DNA of 64,000 bases, taken from contig CAVSZZ010000002.1 of NCBI GenBank assembly GCA_963732595.1, positions 1,736,001 to 1,800,000 of the forward strand. The letters run 5' to 3'. This document shows positions 55,870 through 64,000 of this stretch, piece by piece. This DNA is from JAFGXF01 sp963732595. GTDB taxonomy: Bacteria > Chloroflexota > Anaerolineae > Anaerolineales > Anaerolineaceae. The notes beneath the pieces are model-generated. The model was not told the origin of the DNA, did no database searches, and saw nothing but the letters and a program-made list of their open reading frames with translations. Within the stretch, counting starts at the first letter, position 1. Each line of letters opens with the position of its first letter. Position numbers and translations under genes: made by a program.

Positions 55870-56548
55870 GGCTGTCACTCACTTTTCCGTCCAGAATATG
55901 GATGATGCGTTGGGTATGCCCGGCCACGCGGGTATCGTGGGTCACGATGATCAGAGTCACGCCCCGCTCCCGGTTTAATTTCAACAGGAGTTGCATGATC
56001 TCCTCACCGGACCTGGAATCCAGGTTGCCGGTCGGTTCATCTGCCAGAACGATGGCGGGATTGTTGACCAGGGCGCGCGCAATGGCCACGCGCTGTTGCT
56101 GGCCGCCAGAGAGTTCATAGGGACGGTGATGCATTCGGTCGCCCAGTCCGACGGATTTCAACATGTTCGCAGCAGTCCGTTCGATATCACCGCCGCCATT
56201 TTCGCAATAGATCAGGGGCAACTGCACATTGGTTATGGCAGTGGCACGTGGCAGCAGGTTGTAACTCTGGAAGATGAATCCCACCTGGCGGTTGCGAATA
56301 TTGGCCAGTTCATCATCATTCATCGTGGATGTCCTCTCGCCATTGAGGACGTACTCACCCGAGGATGGACGATCCAGGCAACCCAGAGTATTCATCAGCG
56401 TGGATTTGCCGGATCCGGAGGGACCCATGATGGCGACCACTTCACCGGGTTTGATCTTCAGCGAAAGACCTCGCAGGGCATGCACCTTAACCTCGCCCAT
56501 GTCATATACTTTGGTCAGGTGTTTGGCTTCTACCACATAGTTGTTCAT
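55856..56548 (-). CDS. MacB/LolD-type ABC transporter ATP-binding protein, 230 aa
   Basis: Walker A is IMGPSGSGKSTLMNTLGCLD, the Q loop GFIFQSYNLLPRATAI, the signature ELSGGQQQRVAIARALVNN, Walker B IVLADEPTGNLD and the His-switch IVTHDTR. This is the short ATPase of the MacAB/YknY type. Its stop overlaps the permease start, and it follows the first adaptor by 24 bp, so all four proteins are one operon. The length is normal for the type (about 230). Confidence 0.95.
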   Translation of the reverse strand: MNNYVVEAKHLTKVYDMGEVKVHALRGLSLKIKPGEVVAIMGPSGSGKSTLMNTLGCLDRPSSGEYVLNGERTSTMNDDELANIRNRQVGFIFQSYNLLPRATAITNVQLPLIYCENGGGDIERTAANMLKSVGLGDRMHHRPYELSGGQQQRVAIARALVNNPAIVLADEPTGNLDSRSGEEIMQLLLKLNRERGVTLIIVTHDTRVAGHTQRIIHILDGKVSDSHENR

Positions 56549-56572
56549 GTAATATCCTCTGTCATTCCTGGC

Positions 56573-58096
56573 CTAGTTACCGCCGCTGGGGGGTTGTCCC
56601 CCACCATCTGTCGGAGGTTGCCGGTCGACTCCCTGTTGGAAGCCCCCGCCACCACCCATCATCAACAGCCCGCCCATACCCGTGGAGGTGTCGATGGTCG
56701 CCACGACCAGATCGCCTTCCTGGATATCACCGCTGATCAATGCGGTGAAAGCATCGGATGCAGGACCCAGCACGACTGCAACGGGAGTTGCCACACCATT
56801 GCGCATGACGATCACCATCTTTTGATTGTTGATCGTGCGAATAGCGGCGGTTGGGATGAGCAGCACGTCGCTGACCTGGTCGGTCACAATGGTGGTCACT
56901 GCAGAAAAGCCGGGTTTTACCTGTTCGTCGATGTCGTAAAGCGTAATGGTTACATTGAAACGTACAACGCCGGAACTGGTCGTCCCGGAGTCACCCACCT
57001 GGGTCACCGTACCTTTGTAGGTCTTGCCGGGGATGGCAGCGAAGGTGATGGAGGCTGGATCTCCGACGTTGACGGTGTTGATGTCCACCTCGGAAACGGT
57101 GACATCCACCACCATGGTGGAAAGATTATCCAGCTGGATGGCACTATCGCCGTTGGTAATATGGTCGCCGGATGCAGCGAAGATGTCGGTGATGGTACCA
57201 TCGAAGGGCGCAATGATCTTTGAGCCGTTGATCGTATTGGTGAGTGCCTGGACCCTTGCTTCCGCGGCAGCGATATCGTCCGATTTATCGCGTGCGGCGT
57301 TAAAGGTCACCCGGGCTTCATCCAGCGCAGCCTTGGCAGCTTTGTAGGTCAGGTAGATATCTTCCTGGGTATTTCCAAAATAAGTACCCAGGGTGTTGTT
57401 CACCTCGGTAAATGCCTTGTCCTTGGCGGCCTGGGCATCATTTTGGGTGGATTTGGCGGCGACACGGACCGGGTCGTCTGCTGCCAGGTTCAGCGTGGCT
57501 TCATAGTCCGATTGGGCTTGCCACAGGGCTTCGCGGGCGTCGAAATAAGATTCGATGGCGGTTTCCACCTCTTCAAGAGGGTTGTTGTACTCGTTGATCG
57601 AATTAAAATCCAGTTTGGCTTCCTTATAGGTGGATTCAGCATTTGCCAACGCCTGGGAGGCTGTTTGGTAGGCTGTATCTGCTGTCTTTAACAGTTCCAA
57701 CCCGCTTTTAGCGGTGATCAAATCGGTCTGGGCATCCAGGATGGCTGAGGAAACGGAAGCAGGTTCCAATTCGAGGATGACATCCCCAGCCTTGACTGTA
57801 TCACCCACCTGGGCGGTGAATGGCATGACCGTACCGGAGGTTGTCCAGCTTAATGAGGCGGAAGGGACTGCCCGCAGTGATCCAACGATCTCGAGAGTCT
57901 GGATGACATTACCGCGCTGGATCGCCAGGGTTTGGGTGGTTGCTGTTTCTCTTTGTTTGAAGACGGTGGCGTTTAGAACGATCAGTGCGATGGTGAGCAC
58001 CGCCAGGATGCTGATCGTTAGGATGCTGGCTTTACGATGCGCTTTGAAGAAATGATTTGACTTTTAATCGAACCCATTTCCAATTTGCTGCTTCAT
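56573..58096 (-). CDS. Membrane-fusion/HlyD-MacA-like adaptor, first copy (in-frame TAA at codon 11)
   Basis: An intact frame from 58000 encodes lipoyl/barrel domains (ETATTQTLAIQRGNVIQTLEIVGSLRA, TVDVTVSEVDINTVNVGDPASITF) and ends in a Gly-rich tail (MGGLLMMGGGGGFQQG). The paralogue starts about 30 residues earlier. In this gene an AGGAG ribosome-binding site precedes ATG 58096 by 9 nt, but its frame meets TAA at 58064-58066 before the N-terminal helix (KAHRKASILTISILAVLTIALIV). A frame starting at ATG 58077 would join the body with one added base in the AAAA run at 58062-58065. It is thus a near-intact gene with a 5' disruption or sequencing error. Confidence 0.75.
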
Positions 58097-58301
58097 GTCG
58101 AAGGTCTCCTGTAATGATCTAGATGCCATAAACCTGGCTGGATTGCTTTCAGCTTCTAGGTTATCTTAAACAAGGGCTTCCCCCGAGTGTTTACAGTGAT
58201 GCAGTCCTATGATTCAGCTCCGGATTAAATATGACACCGGTCATGCTGCCTCCTGACACCTGAGTGATGTTTGGATAACGTTCTTGTGCTATCATGAGTC
58301 C

Positions 58302-59633
58302 ATGAGAAGCAAGACTCTTGAGCCGGGTATTCTAACCGCCCTGAAGTGGGCGCTGGCATTGCAGCTGTTAATGTTGATCAACAGCCAGCTTGTACCCGCC
58401 CTCGTCAATCCCTTCGCAGGCGTCATGTCTTTTTATCGCTACCTGCCGGTGACGATCCTGGCTGCCATCCTGGTTGCGCTGCTCTTCCCGACTGTCAGCC
58501 GCGGTATAAAACCCTGGCATCTGCTGGTGCTTTTATTCACCGCCACGGCTGCAATGCTGGCTTCGCGTTACCTGGGGATCCCGCAGGGAGAAAACCAGGC
58601 TGGCTCGCTGGCACGTTCGTTCTTCATGTGGGACCAGGTCATTTTCCTGGTTATCCCACTGGCTCTCATTGCCTGGCAGTTTTCATTAAAGGAAGTCATC
58701 GCTTATTGTGTATTCACAGCCGTCTTTGAGATTACGATCGAGATCATCTTGTTATCCGGCACGCCGTTGATGCTCATCCCGGGTGCCCCATTTGACAGTT
58801 TGCGCAGCCACTTTTACATCCGGATCAGCGGATCGAATCTCTCCCTGAGCGTCCCGTTCATGGCATTTTCTTTTATAAGCGCGTTCATCCGCAGCATTAT
58901 CCTGGGCATCCTGGGTGTGCTGGAATACCGCATCATGGCTTCGCAGCGTGAGCAACGTGCAAAACTGGTTGAGGCCAACGAGAAGCTGACACATTATGCG
59001 CTGGCCATTGAACAGTTGACCGTCAGTCGTGAGCGCAACCGCATGGCGCGAGAGCTGCATGACACCCTGGCCCACACCCTGAGCAGCGTGGCGGTTGAAT
59101 TGGAAGCGGTTAAAACGCTGGTCAAACGAAAACCGGCTGAGGCACTCAGGCTGGTCGACCAGTCGCTGGGTATCACGCGCAATGGTTTGAATGAGACCCG
59201 TAAGGCGCTCCAGGATCTGCGCGCATTACCGATCGATGACCTTGGCCTGACCCTGGCCTTGAAGACCCAGGTGGAATCGATCGTGGAGCGCAGCGGGATC
59301 AAGGTAAAAACCCGCATCGACAAGGGTATGGACAAGATCGCTCCGGAAGTGGCTTACTGCATCTACCGTGTCGCCCAGGAGGGATTGGAGAATATCGTCC
59401 GGCACTCCGGCACCCACCAGGCATCATTAAAACTGGTGCGCTCGGATGACCAACTCAGGCTGACCATCCAGGATAATGGACAGGGTTTTGATCCCCAGTC
59501 GATCGATGACAGCGAAAGATTCGGACTACGCGGCATGAGCGAACGTGCCGAGATGCTGGGTGGAAAACTTATCGTGGACAGTCTGCCCGGCACGGGCACG
59601 ACCATCCACCTGATCTTACCGGAGGCGGCATGA
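58302..59633 (+). CDS. NarL-type sensor histidine kinase, 443 aa
   Basis: Six membrane helices cover residues 1-200 with no large sensory domain. A coiled coil leads to the HisKA_3 H-box RNRMARELHDTLAHTLSSVAVE, with the phosphorylated His in ELHD. The HATPase domain has CIYRVAQEGLENIVRHSG and DNGQGFDPQS, with GLRGMSERAEMLGG near the end. It phosphorylates the regulator encoded next, whose start overlaps its stop by 4 bp. It is divergent from the efflux operon, which it may regulate, as in LiaRS or VraSR systems that sense membrane stress. Confidence 0.92.
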   Translation: MRSKTLEPGILTALKWALALQLLMLINSQLVPALVNPFAGVMSFYRYLPVTILAAILVALLFPTVSRGIKPWHLLVLLFTATAAMLASRYLGIPQGENQAGSLARSFFMWDQVIFLVIPLALIAWQFSLKEVIAYCVFTAVFEITIEIILLSGTPLMLIPGAPFDSLRSHFYIRISGSNLSLSVPFMAFSFISAFIRSIILGILGVLEYRIMASQREQRAKLVEANEKLTHYALAIEQLTVSRERNRMARELHDTLAHTLSSVAVELEAVKTLVKRKPAEALRLVDQSLGITRNGLNETRKALQDLRALPIDDLGLTLALKTQVESIVERSGIKVKTRIDKGMDKIAPEVAYCIYRVAQEGLENIVRHSGTHQASLKLVRSDDQLRLTIQDNGQGFDPQSIDDSERFGLRGMSERAEMLGGKLIVDSLPGTGTTIHLILPEAA

Positions 59634-60280
59634 TCACCGTCCTGATCTGTGACGACCAGGATGTCGTTTGCCAGGGTTTGAACACCATCCTGAGCAATGA
59701 AAAGGATCTGAAAGTGATTGGCATGGCCGGTGACGGGCAGGAACTGCTCAGCAAGCTCGAGCTGAAGCAACCGGATGTCATCCTGCTGGATCTCAAGATG
59801 CCTATCCTGAATGGTGTGCAGGCTACCCGCGCCATCAAGGAAAAGTACCCCTCCGTGCGAATCCTGATTCTGACCACTTATGATGCCGACGAATGGCTGT
59901 TCGATGCCATCCGCTCCGGAGCGGATGGATATTTGTTGAAGGATTCCAGCCGGGAGGAACTGCTCCTGGCCATCCGTGAACTCGCGATCGGGAAGACCCC
60001 CATCGATCCATCGGTAGGCGGCAAACTCTTCCGGCAGGTGGCCCGTCAGGCCCCACCCGGAATGACGGCTGTGGGTGGTGAATTGTCCGAGCGCGAGCGA
60101 GAGATATTGATGCTGGTCGCCGAGGGATTGAATAACACGGCCATCGCCGGTCGGTTACATCTTTCCGAAGGTACAGTCCGCAATTATGTCAGTGCGATCT
60201 TCGACAAGCTGAACGTGGCCGACAGAACCCAGGCGGCCGTGCTGGCGATCAAATACGGCATCAGCCCGGCGAAGAAATAA
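59630..60280 (+). CDS. NarL/FixJ-family response regulator, 216 aa
   Basis: The receiver domain starts TVLICDDQDVVCQGLNTILS and has the phosphoacceptor D54 in ILLDLKMPILNGVQA, the conserved Thr in ILILTTYDA and the Lys in GYLLKDSS. The C-terminal LuxR-type helix-turn-helix is LSEREREILMLVAEGLNNTAI and GTVRNYVSAIFDKLNVADRTQA. It is the partner of the kinase upstream. Targets probably include the divergent MFP-ABC-MFP operon; a binding site was not found in the 58097-58301 gap by eye. Confidence 0.95.
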   Translation: MITVLICDDQDVVCQGLNTILSNEKDLKVIGMAGDGQELLSKLELKQPDVILLDLKMPILNGVQATRAIKEKYPSVRILILTTYDADEWLFDAIRSGADGYLLKDSSREELLLAIRELAIGKTPIDPSVGGKLFRQVARQAPPGMTAVGGELSEREREILMLVAEGLNNTAIAGRLHLSEGTVRNYVSAIFDKLNVADRTQAAVLAIKYGISPAKK

Positions 60281-60401
60281 GTCAATCTGCCGAAGCATCC
60301 ATGCTTTAGTTCCATGTGCAAACTGGGCTATACTTGCGGGGTCATACCAAGTCTCGACCATTTTATATGGGTATTCATCAATTAAATCGGGAAGGTGATG
60401 C

Positions 60402-61472
60402 ATGACCGCTCTGGCAGTACTGGGTCTTTCCCATAAACGGATAGAACCACACCTGGTAGCCTTCTTTACATTTAACCTGAAGGACCGTAAAGAAATCCTG
60501 CCAGCCATTCAGGAATTGGTCAACGAGATTCCTTCAGAGCTCATCGCCGGGAATCCCTACTGCCATATTCAATATATCAGCAGTTACCCGGAAGGTTATG
60601 AAGCTGAGGTGGGTTTTCCGGTAAACGCTGAATACAAATGTGCACGGATCCATTCGAAAACCACTCTCCCGATGGAAGTCCTGTCAATTCGGCACCAGGG
60701 TCCGCAGGATACATTAGCCGAGACGAAGCAGATATTAAACCGGTTCACCCGTGAGCATGCCTTGATCTCGGATGAGTTCACGCGCGAGGTTTATCCGGAC
60801 TGGCAGAACCCACTTGGGGAGATCGAAGCCCAGTTTGTGGTCCATAATTGGAACTCCCTGTGTGAGCAATACCTGGGGCTGGTCTTGGGCAGCGAAAAAA
60901 AGGCCCAGGCTCTTGAGGGAATCAGCAGGCTCAATTTGGAATCAAGCCCCGACGAACGCTTTGCCTGGGCAAAGGAAGTCATTACCCGGTTGGAGGGACT
61001 GGCGGATAAGGCGGAGCGATATGATGTCGTATCCAGCTGCGCTCATGTTTTTCCACCGGGGCAATTGGAAAAGCTGCGAACGGTATTCCGGGACGTCAGG
61101 GAAAAGACCGGCCAGCCACTGGAAGCAGTGGATGCCGTCCTGGCATTCATGGCTGCCGATCCAGGGTGGGGTGAGAAGGGTACCTACCGGGAAGGGTCTA
61201 TTATTTACCATACGAAAAATCCTTGTGACCCGGAAGGTTTCAAGAAAGCCGGGACAGATGCAGAGAGACGGGCTGCTTATTGCTTCTGCCCGGTCATCCG
61301 GGCAAAATTGGATCAGGGCATGCCGGTCACTTACTGCCTGTGTGGCGGCGGGTGGTACCGCCAGCAATGGGAGGCTGCCACCGGCAAACCGGTACGCGTT
61401 GGTGTGGCTCGTTCATTACTCAAGGGAGATGACCGGTGTACTTTCTCGGTGCGCCTGTCAGATGAACTATAA
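60402..61472 (+). CDS. Bipartite GyrI-like / Cys-rich (DUF6144-like) protein, 356 aa
   Basis: Residues 1-150 resemble a GyrI-like ligand-binding fold (EAEVGFPVNAEYKCARIHSKTTLPMEVLSIRHQGPQDTLAET). The C-terminal 200 residues are Cys-rich with SSCAHVFPPGQLEKL, an AYCFCPVI pair and CLCGGGWYRQQWE, possibly binding a metal. Such a combination is unusual for a named transcription factor because there is no helix-turn-helix. GGAAGG lies upstream of ATG 60402. It is followed at 34 bp by an aldo/keto reductase. It may be a cytoplasmic sensor of small molecules. Confidence 0.72.
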   Translation: MTALAVLGLSHKRIEPHLVAFFTFNLKDRKEILPAIQELVNEIPSELIAGNPYCHIQYISSYPEGYEAEVGFPVNAEYKCARIHSKTTLPMEVLSIRHQGPQDTLAETKQILNRFTREHALISDEFTREVYPDWQNPLGEIEAQFVVHNWNSLCEQYLGLVLGSEKKAQALEGISRLNLESSPDERFAWAKEVITRLEGLADKAERYDVVSSCAHVFPPGQLEKLRTVFRDVREKTGQPLEAVDAVLAFMAADPGWGEKGTYREGSIIYHTKNPCDPEGFKKAGTDAERRAAYCFCPVIRAKLDQGMPVTYCLCGGGWYRQQWEAATGKPVRVGVARSLLKGDDRCTFSVRLSDEL

Positions 61473-61505
61473 TCACTTTCATTGAATTTTAAGAGTAGAG
61501 GTGGT

Positions 61506-62513
61506 ATGAGCTACCAGGCAGATCCCAAACGTTATGATGTCATGCAATACAAGCGCTGCGGTCGCAGCGGGCTGCAGCTGCCAATGGTGTCGCTGGGGTT
61601 GTGGCACAATTTTGGAAACGACCATCCGCTGGAGAATTCACGCGAAATGTTGCGCGGAGCCTATGAGCTCGGCATCACCCATTTCGACCTGGCCAATAAT
61701 TACGGTTACCCCAACGGCACGGCGGAGGAGAATTTCGGCCGCATTTTCAAACAGGATTTCAAACCCTACCGGGATGAAATGATCATTTCCTCCAAGGCCG
61801 GTTATTATATGTGGCCCGGACCTTACGGGGATTGGGGTTCACGCAAATACCTGATCGCCTCCTGCGATCAGAGCTTGAAGCGCATGGGGTTGGATTATGT
61901 GGATATCTTCTACCACCACCGGCCGGACCCGAATACACCCCTCGAGGAGACCATGGGCGCGCTGGATCATATTGTCAAAAGCGGGCGGGCCTTGTATGCC
62001 GGTATCTCGCGCTATGAGGCGGGCATGACCCGCCAGGCGGCTGAGATCATGCGCGGGCTGGGTACTCCCCTGTTGATTCACCAACCCAATTACAATTTCT
62101 TCAAGCGCTGGATCGAGGGCGATCTGCTGGATGCCCTCACTGAGGATGGGATTGGCTGCATCGTCTTTTCACCGCTGGCGCAGGGGTTGTTATCTGGCCG
62201 TTACCTGGATGGCATCCCGGCTGATTCACGCGCCAATCTGCCCAACACCTTCCTGACACCTGCCAATGTAACCGAGGAATTGATGGGCAAACTGACCCAA
62301 TTGAACGCGATCGCCCAGGCACGCGGTCAAACCCTTGCGCAGATGGCCATCGCCTGGGTACTGCGCCAACCTCAGGTCACCAGCGCGTTGATCGGTGCCA
62401 GCCGGCTGAGCCAGATCCAGGATTGCGTTGCTTCGCTCAATAACCTCAATTTCAGCGAAACGGAACTGGCTGCGATCGATGCCATCATCCCCGGAGATCG
62501 TGAATATAAATAA
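61506..62513 (+). CDS. Aldo/keto reductase (YghZ-like), 335 aa
   Basis: The TIM-barrel AKR has the catalytic D-Y-K-H set in THFDLANNYG, IISSKAGYYM and VDIFYHHRPDPNTPLEE. The NADPH-binding C-terminus has IGASRLSQIQD. The similarity to YghZ (L-glyceraldehyde 3-phosphate reductase) is in the GRSGLQLPMVSLGLWHNFGND start and the length. ATG 61506 has AGAGTAGAGGTGGT upstream. It probably reduces small aldehydes, including methylglyoxal-type ones. Confidence 0.92.
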   Translation: MSYQADPKRYDVMQYKRCGRSGLQLPMVSLGLWHNFGNDHPLENSREMLRGAYELGITHFDLANNYGYPNGTAEENFGRIFKQDFKPYRDEMIISSKAGYYMWPGPYGDWGSRKYLIASCDQSLKRMGLDYVDIFYHHRPDPNTPLEETMGALDHIVKSGRALYAGISRYEAGMTRQAAEIMRGLGTPLLIHQPNYNFFKRWIEGDLLDALTEDGIGCIVFSPLAQGLLSGRYLDGIPADSRANLPNTFLTPANVTEELMGKLTQLNAIAQARGQTLAQMAIAWVLRQPQVTSALIGASRLSQIQDCVASLNNLNFSETELAAIDAIIPGDREYK

Positions 62514-62539
62514 TCCCTGTCATCAAGGAGAAAACGATA

Positions 62540-63655
62540 TTGGTTCTCAATAGAATCCTGACCCCGACCATTCTGTTCCTCATCCTGCTCAACGCCTGCA
62601 CGACCGGTGCATCATTACCGAGGCTGATCGAGCCGCCGGAGGATTTCGATTATTCCGCATTGCCCGGTTCGATCGCCTATCTCAATCTTGAATGTGGTGA
62701 TTCCTTTTGCACCAACCTGGGAATGATGGAACCCGATTTTTCGGAAAATCAAAGCCTGACGGTGCAGACCTCCGGCATGGTCTCGGATATCACCTGGTCA
62801 CCGGATGGCCGCTATATCGCGTATTCGATCTATACCATGGGAGCGACGTCAGCCTTCACCCAGATGTGGCTGTACGATCTGCAGGATAACACGAGCAGTC
62901 TCCTGACCCCCAATACCATCGACACCCCCTACAGTATCTCCTGGTCGCCGGAAAACCGCTTTCTGTTGATCGCCACCCGGGACGATGAGCTGGGTACCTG
63001 GTCGCTGATCGTCCTGAATGTGGAAACCAGGGAAGAACTTGTGATGTTTGAAGATTCGGCACAATTCAAGGATGTCTCGGCAGCCTGGTCCCCGTCCAAT
63101 GATTGGATCGTCTTCTCGGCCAGCGACACCGAAGGCAGCACGCAATTGTGGTCGGCTGCCACGGATGGCACGAGCCTGACCGCCCTGACCAGCGATGATG
63201 CATTCGCCAGCCTGAAACCCAGCTGGAAGCCGGATGGCAGCAGCCTGGCTTATTTCCGCAAGGATGTGCAGGGCAGTGTTGAGTTATGGACCCTGGGGCC
63301 GACCGGAGAGAATCCTAAAAAGCTGGTCAGCCTGGGCAGCGATGAAATCTTCGATAAACCGGTTTGGTCACCGGATGGCCGCTATCTATGTGCCATTCAT
63401 GGCAATACACAAGCGACCGAGGTGTTGTTAATCGACCTGTCGACGGAAAAACGAATGCGCCTGGATGAGGTGGAAGGAAAATACAGCTTCGCTTCCTGGT
63501 CGCCGGATTCCGGTGCACTCATCTTCATGGAAAATCGTGGTTCGCTTGACCACTGGCTCAATATGTTCGTTTTCAACGATGGCCAGCCTTTCATCGTGCG
63601 TGCACAGGTGGATTTCAACTACCCCGTCTGGTCTCCGGTCGTTTACAAACCGTGA
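62540..63655 (+). CDS. TolB/PD40-like beta-propeller lipoprotein, 371 aa
   Basis: A TTG start has AAGGAG upstream. The lipoprotein signal is LNRILTPTILFLILLNAC. Propeller blades repeat the WSPDGR/WSPDSG turns: ITWSPDGRYIAYS, SISWSPENRFLLIA, SAAWSPSNDWIVFSA, PSWKPDGSSLAYFR and PVWSPDGRYLCAIHG. It is similar in type to the gene at 15090-16022. It is anchored on the outer face of the membrane. The role is probably protein or ligand binding. Confidence 0.88.
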   Translation: MVLNRILTPTILFLILLNACTTGASLPRLIEPPEDFDYSALPGSIAYLNLECGDSFCTNLGMMEPDFSENQSLTVQTSGMVSDITWSPDGRYIAYSIYTMGATSAFTQMWLYDLQDNTSSLLTPNTIDTPYSISWSPENRFLLIATRDDELGTWSLIVLNVETREELVMFEDSAQFKDVSAAWSPSNDWIVFSASDTEGSTQLWSAATDGTSLTALTSDDAFASLKPSWKPDGSSLAYFRKDVQGSVELWTLGPTGENPKKLVSLGSDEIFDKPVWSPDGRYLCAIHGNTQATEVLLIDLSTEKRMRLDEVEGKYSFASWSPDSGALIFMENRGSLDHWLNMFVFNDGQPFIVRAQVDFNYPVWSPVVYKP

Positions 63656-63740
63656 TGGCAGCCTGCTATTGACCGGCTTAATCAATGCCATCATCCCAAG
63701 GGCCCATGAAAATTAATACCTTTATTGATTGGAGGATTCA

Positions 63741-63923
63741 ATGACATTTACTCCCCGGACAGCACTTGAATTTGGGTTTGGATTGATCCTGGTCGTGGCG
63801 GCGGTGGTGATCGGCTTGAATATTGCCGGATCCGGACTTACCGATCTGCTGCTGGGCGTCCTGAGCCTGGCGGGCATCGTGGTCATGGCACATGCCGTCT
63901 GGCTGATGCGACAGCGTGAATAA
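63741..63923 (+). CDS. Small two-helix membrane protein, 60 aa
   Basis: GGAGG lies 5 nt before ATG 63741. The protein has two hydrophobic helices (LEFGFGLILVVAAVVIGLNI and LLGVLSLAGIVVMAHAVWLM) and ends RQRE. No family recognised. It follows the propeller lipoprotein by 85 bp. The small size and strong ribosome-binding site make it a likely real membrane peptide. Confidence 0.7.
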   Translation: MTFTPRTALEFGFGLILVVAAVVIGLNIAGSGLTDLLLGVLSLAGIVVMAHAVWLMRQRE

Positions 63924-63968
63924 GGAAAAAATAATTGGACAAGAAAACACGGTTGGATACCTGTAACT

Positions 63969-64000
63969 ATGGAAATATTCGGACACCTTTTGATCGCCAA
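63969..64000 (+). CDS. Possible start of a further gene (cut by window edge)
   Basis: An ATG at 63969 opens a frame MEIFGHLLIA to the window edge. There is no good ribosome-binding site in the immediate upstream bases. Too short to identify. Confidence 0.25.
   Translation, partial: MEIFGHLLIA

Noticed and set aside
58064..58066. Recoding of the TAA in the first adaptor
   Set aside because: TAA is not a selenocysteine or pyrrolysine codon and no functional residue is at this position; mutation or error fits better.
1..64000. tRNA genes, rRNA, insertion sequences, integrase
   Set aside because: No cloverleaf with a conserved T-loop motif, no 16S/23S-like block, and no transposase or integrase motif were found by eye in either strand; a tRNAscan or HMM search could still find a weak one.

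Overview
The window looks like a chromosomal piece of a Chloroflexota bacterium, most likely class Anaerolineae. The reasons are the mixture of an F420-type flavin reductase, GT4 glycosyltransferases, secreted proteins ending in short LP-rich tails, PadR/FecCD transport, and MacB/YknXYZ-type efflux without a TolC-like partner. This placement is inference from gene content; there is no rRNA in the window. No rRNA, tRNA, CRISPR array, IS element or integrase was found.

Layout. 1-5.2 kb: lysS (cut by the left edge) and greA, a DegT-type aminotransferase, an F420-type reductase, and membrane/adhesin-like proteins. 5.5-27 kb: a surface-glycan region with three alkaline-phosphatase-fold membrane transferases, two polytopic GT-C-like proteins, a NodU/CmcH carbamoyltransferase, two GT4 glycosyltransferases, four methyltransferases, a flippase-like protein, secreted propeller and repeat proteins, and a LuxR-HTH/TM/Kelch fusion. 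27-29.5 kb: rplI with a long acidic tail, a zinc-ribbon protein and a fatty-acid desaturase. 29.5-33.6 kb: an NTPase-FecE-FecC-FecB importer operon with a PadR regulator. 33.7-38.2 kb: an extracytoplasmic redox block of msrP/msrQ, a CysQ/IMPase-like phosphatase, a TlpA-like lipoprotein, ccdA and a second thioredoxin-fold lipoprotein with an in-frame TGA exactly where the first CxxC cysteine belongs. 38.4-45.6 kb: a 1967-residue surface protein with six exact 330-nt repeats, and an SGNH-like protein. 45.7-48.4 kb: an AT-rich KAP NTPase + HEPN pair that looks horizontally acquired and may be a defence module. 48.6-64 kb: an alpha/beta hydrolase, two paralogous lipoproteins, an MFP-ABC-MacB-MFP efflux operon with a divergent NarL-type two-component system, a GyrI-like protein, an aldo/keto reductase, a TolB-like lipoprotein and a small membrane protein.

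The main discovery candidate is the TGA at 38018-38020. The reading frame continues through it, it replaces the nucleophilic Cys of a UxxC motif, and a stable hairpin with a G-containing apical loop follows at a SECIS-compatible distance. Together these suggest a selenocysteine-containing TlpA/DipZ-like oxidoreductase next to CcdA.

Caution on quality. At least seven single-base frame disruptions fall in six otherwise well-conserved genes (5498-7055, 10485-12345 twice, 28364-29399, 29555-30053, 47003-48426, 48992-49814), and one more gene (56573-58096) carries a stop near its start. That density suggests indel errors in the source assembly as much as real pseudogenes, so these genes are annotated across the breaks.
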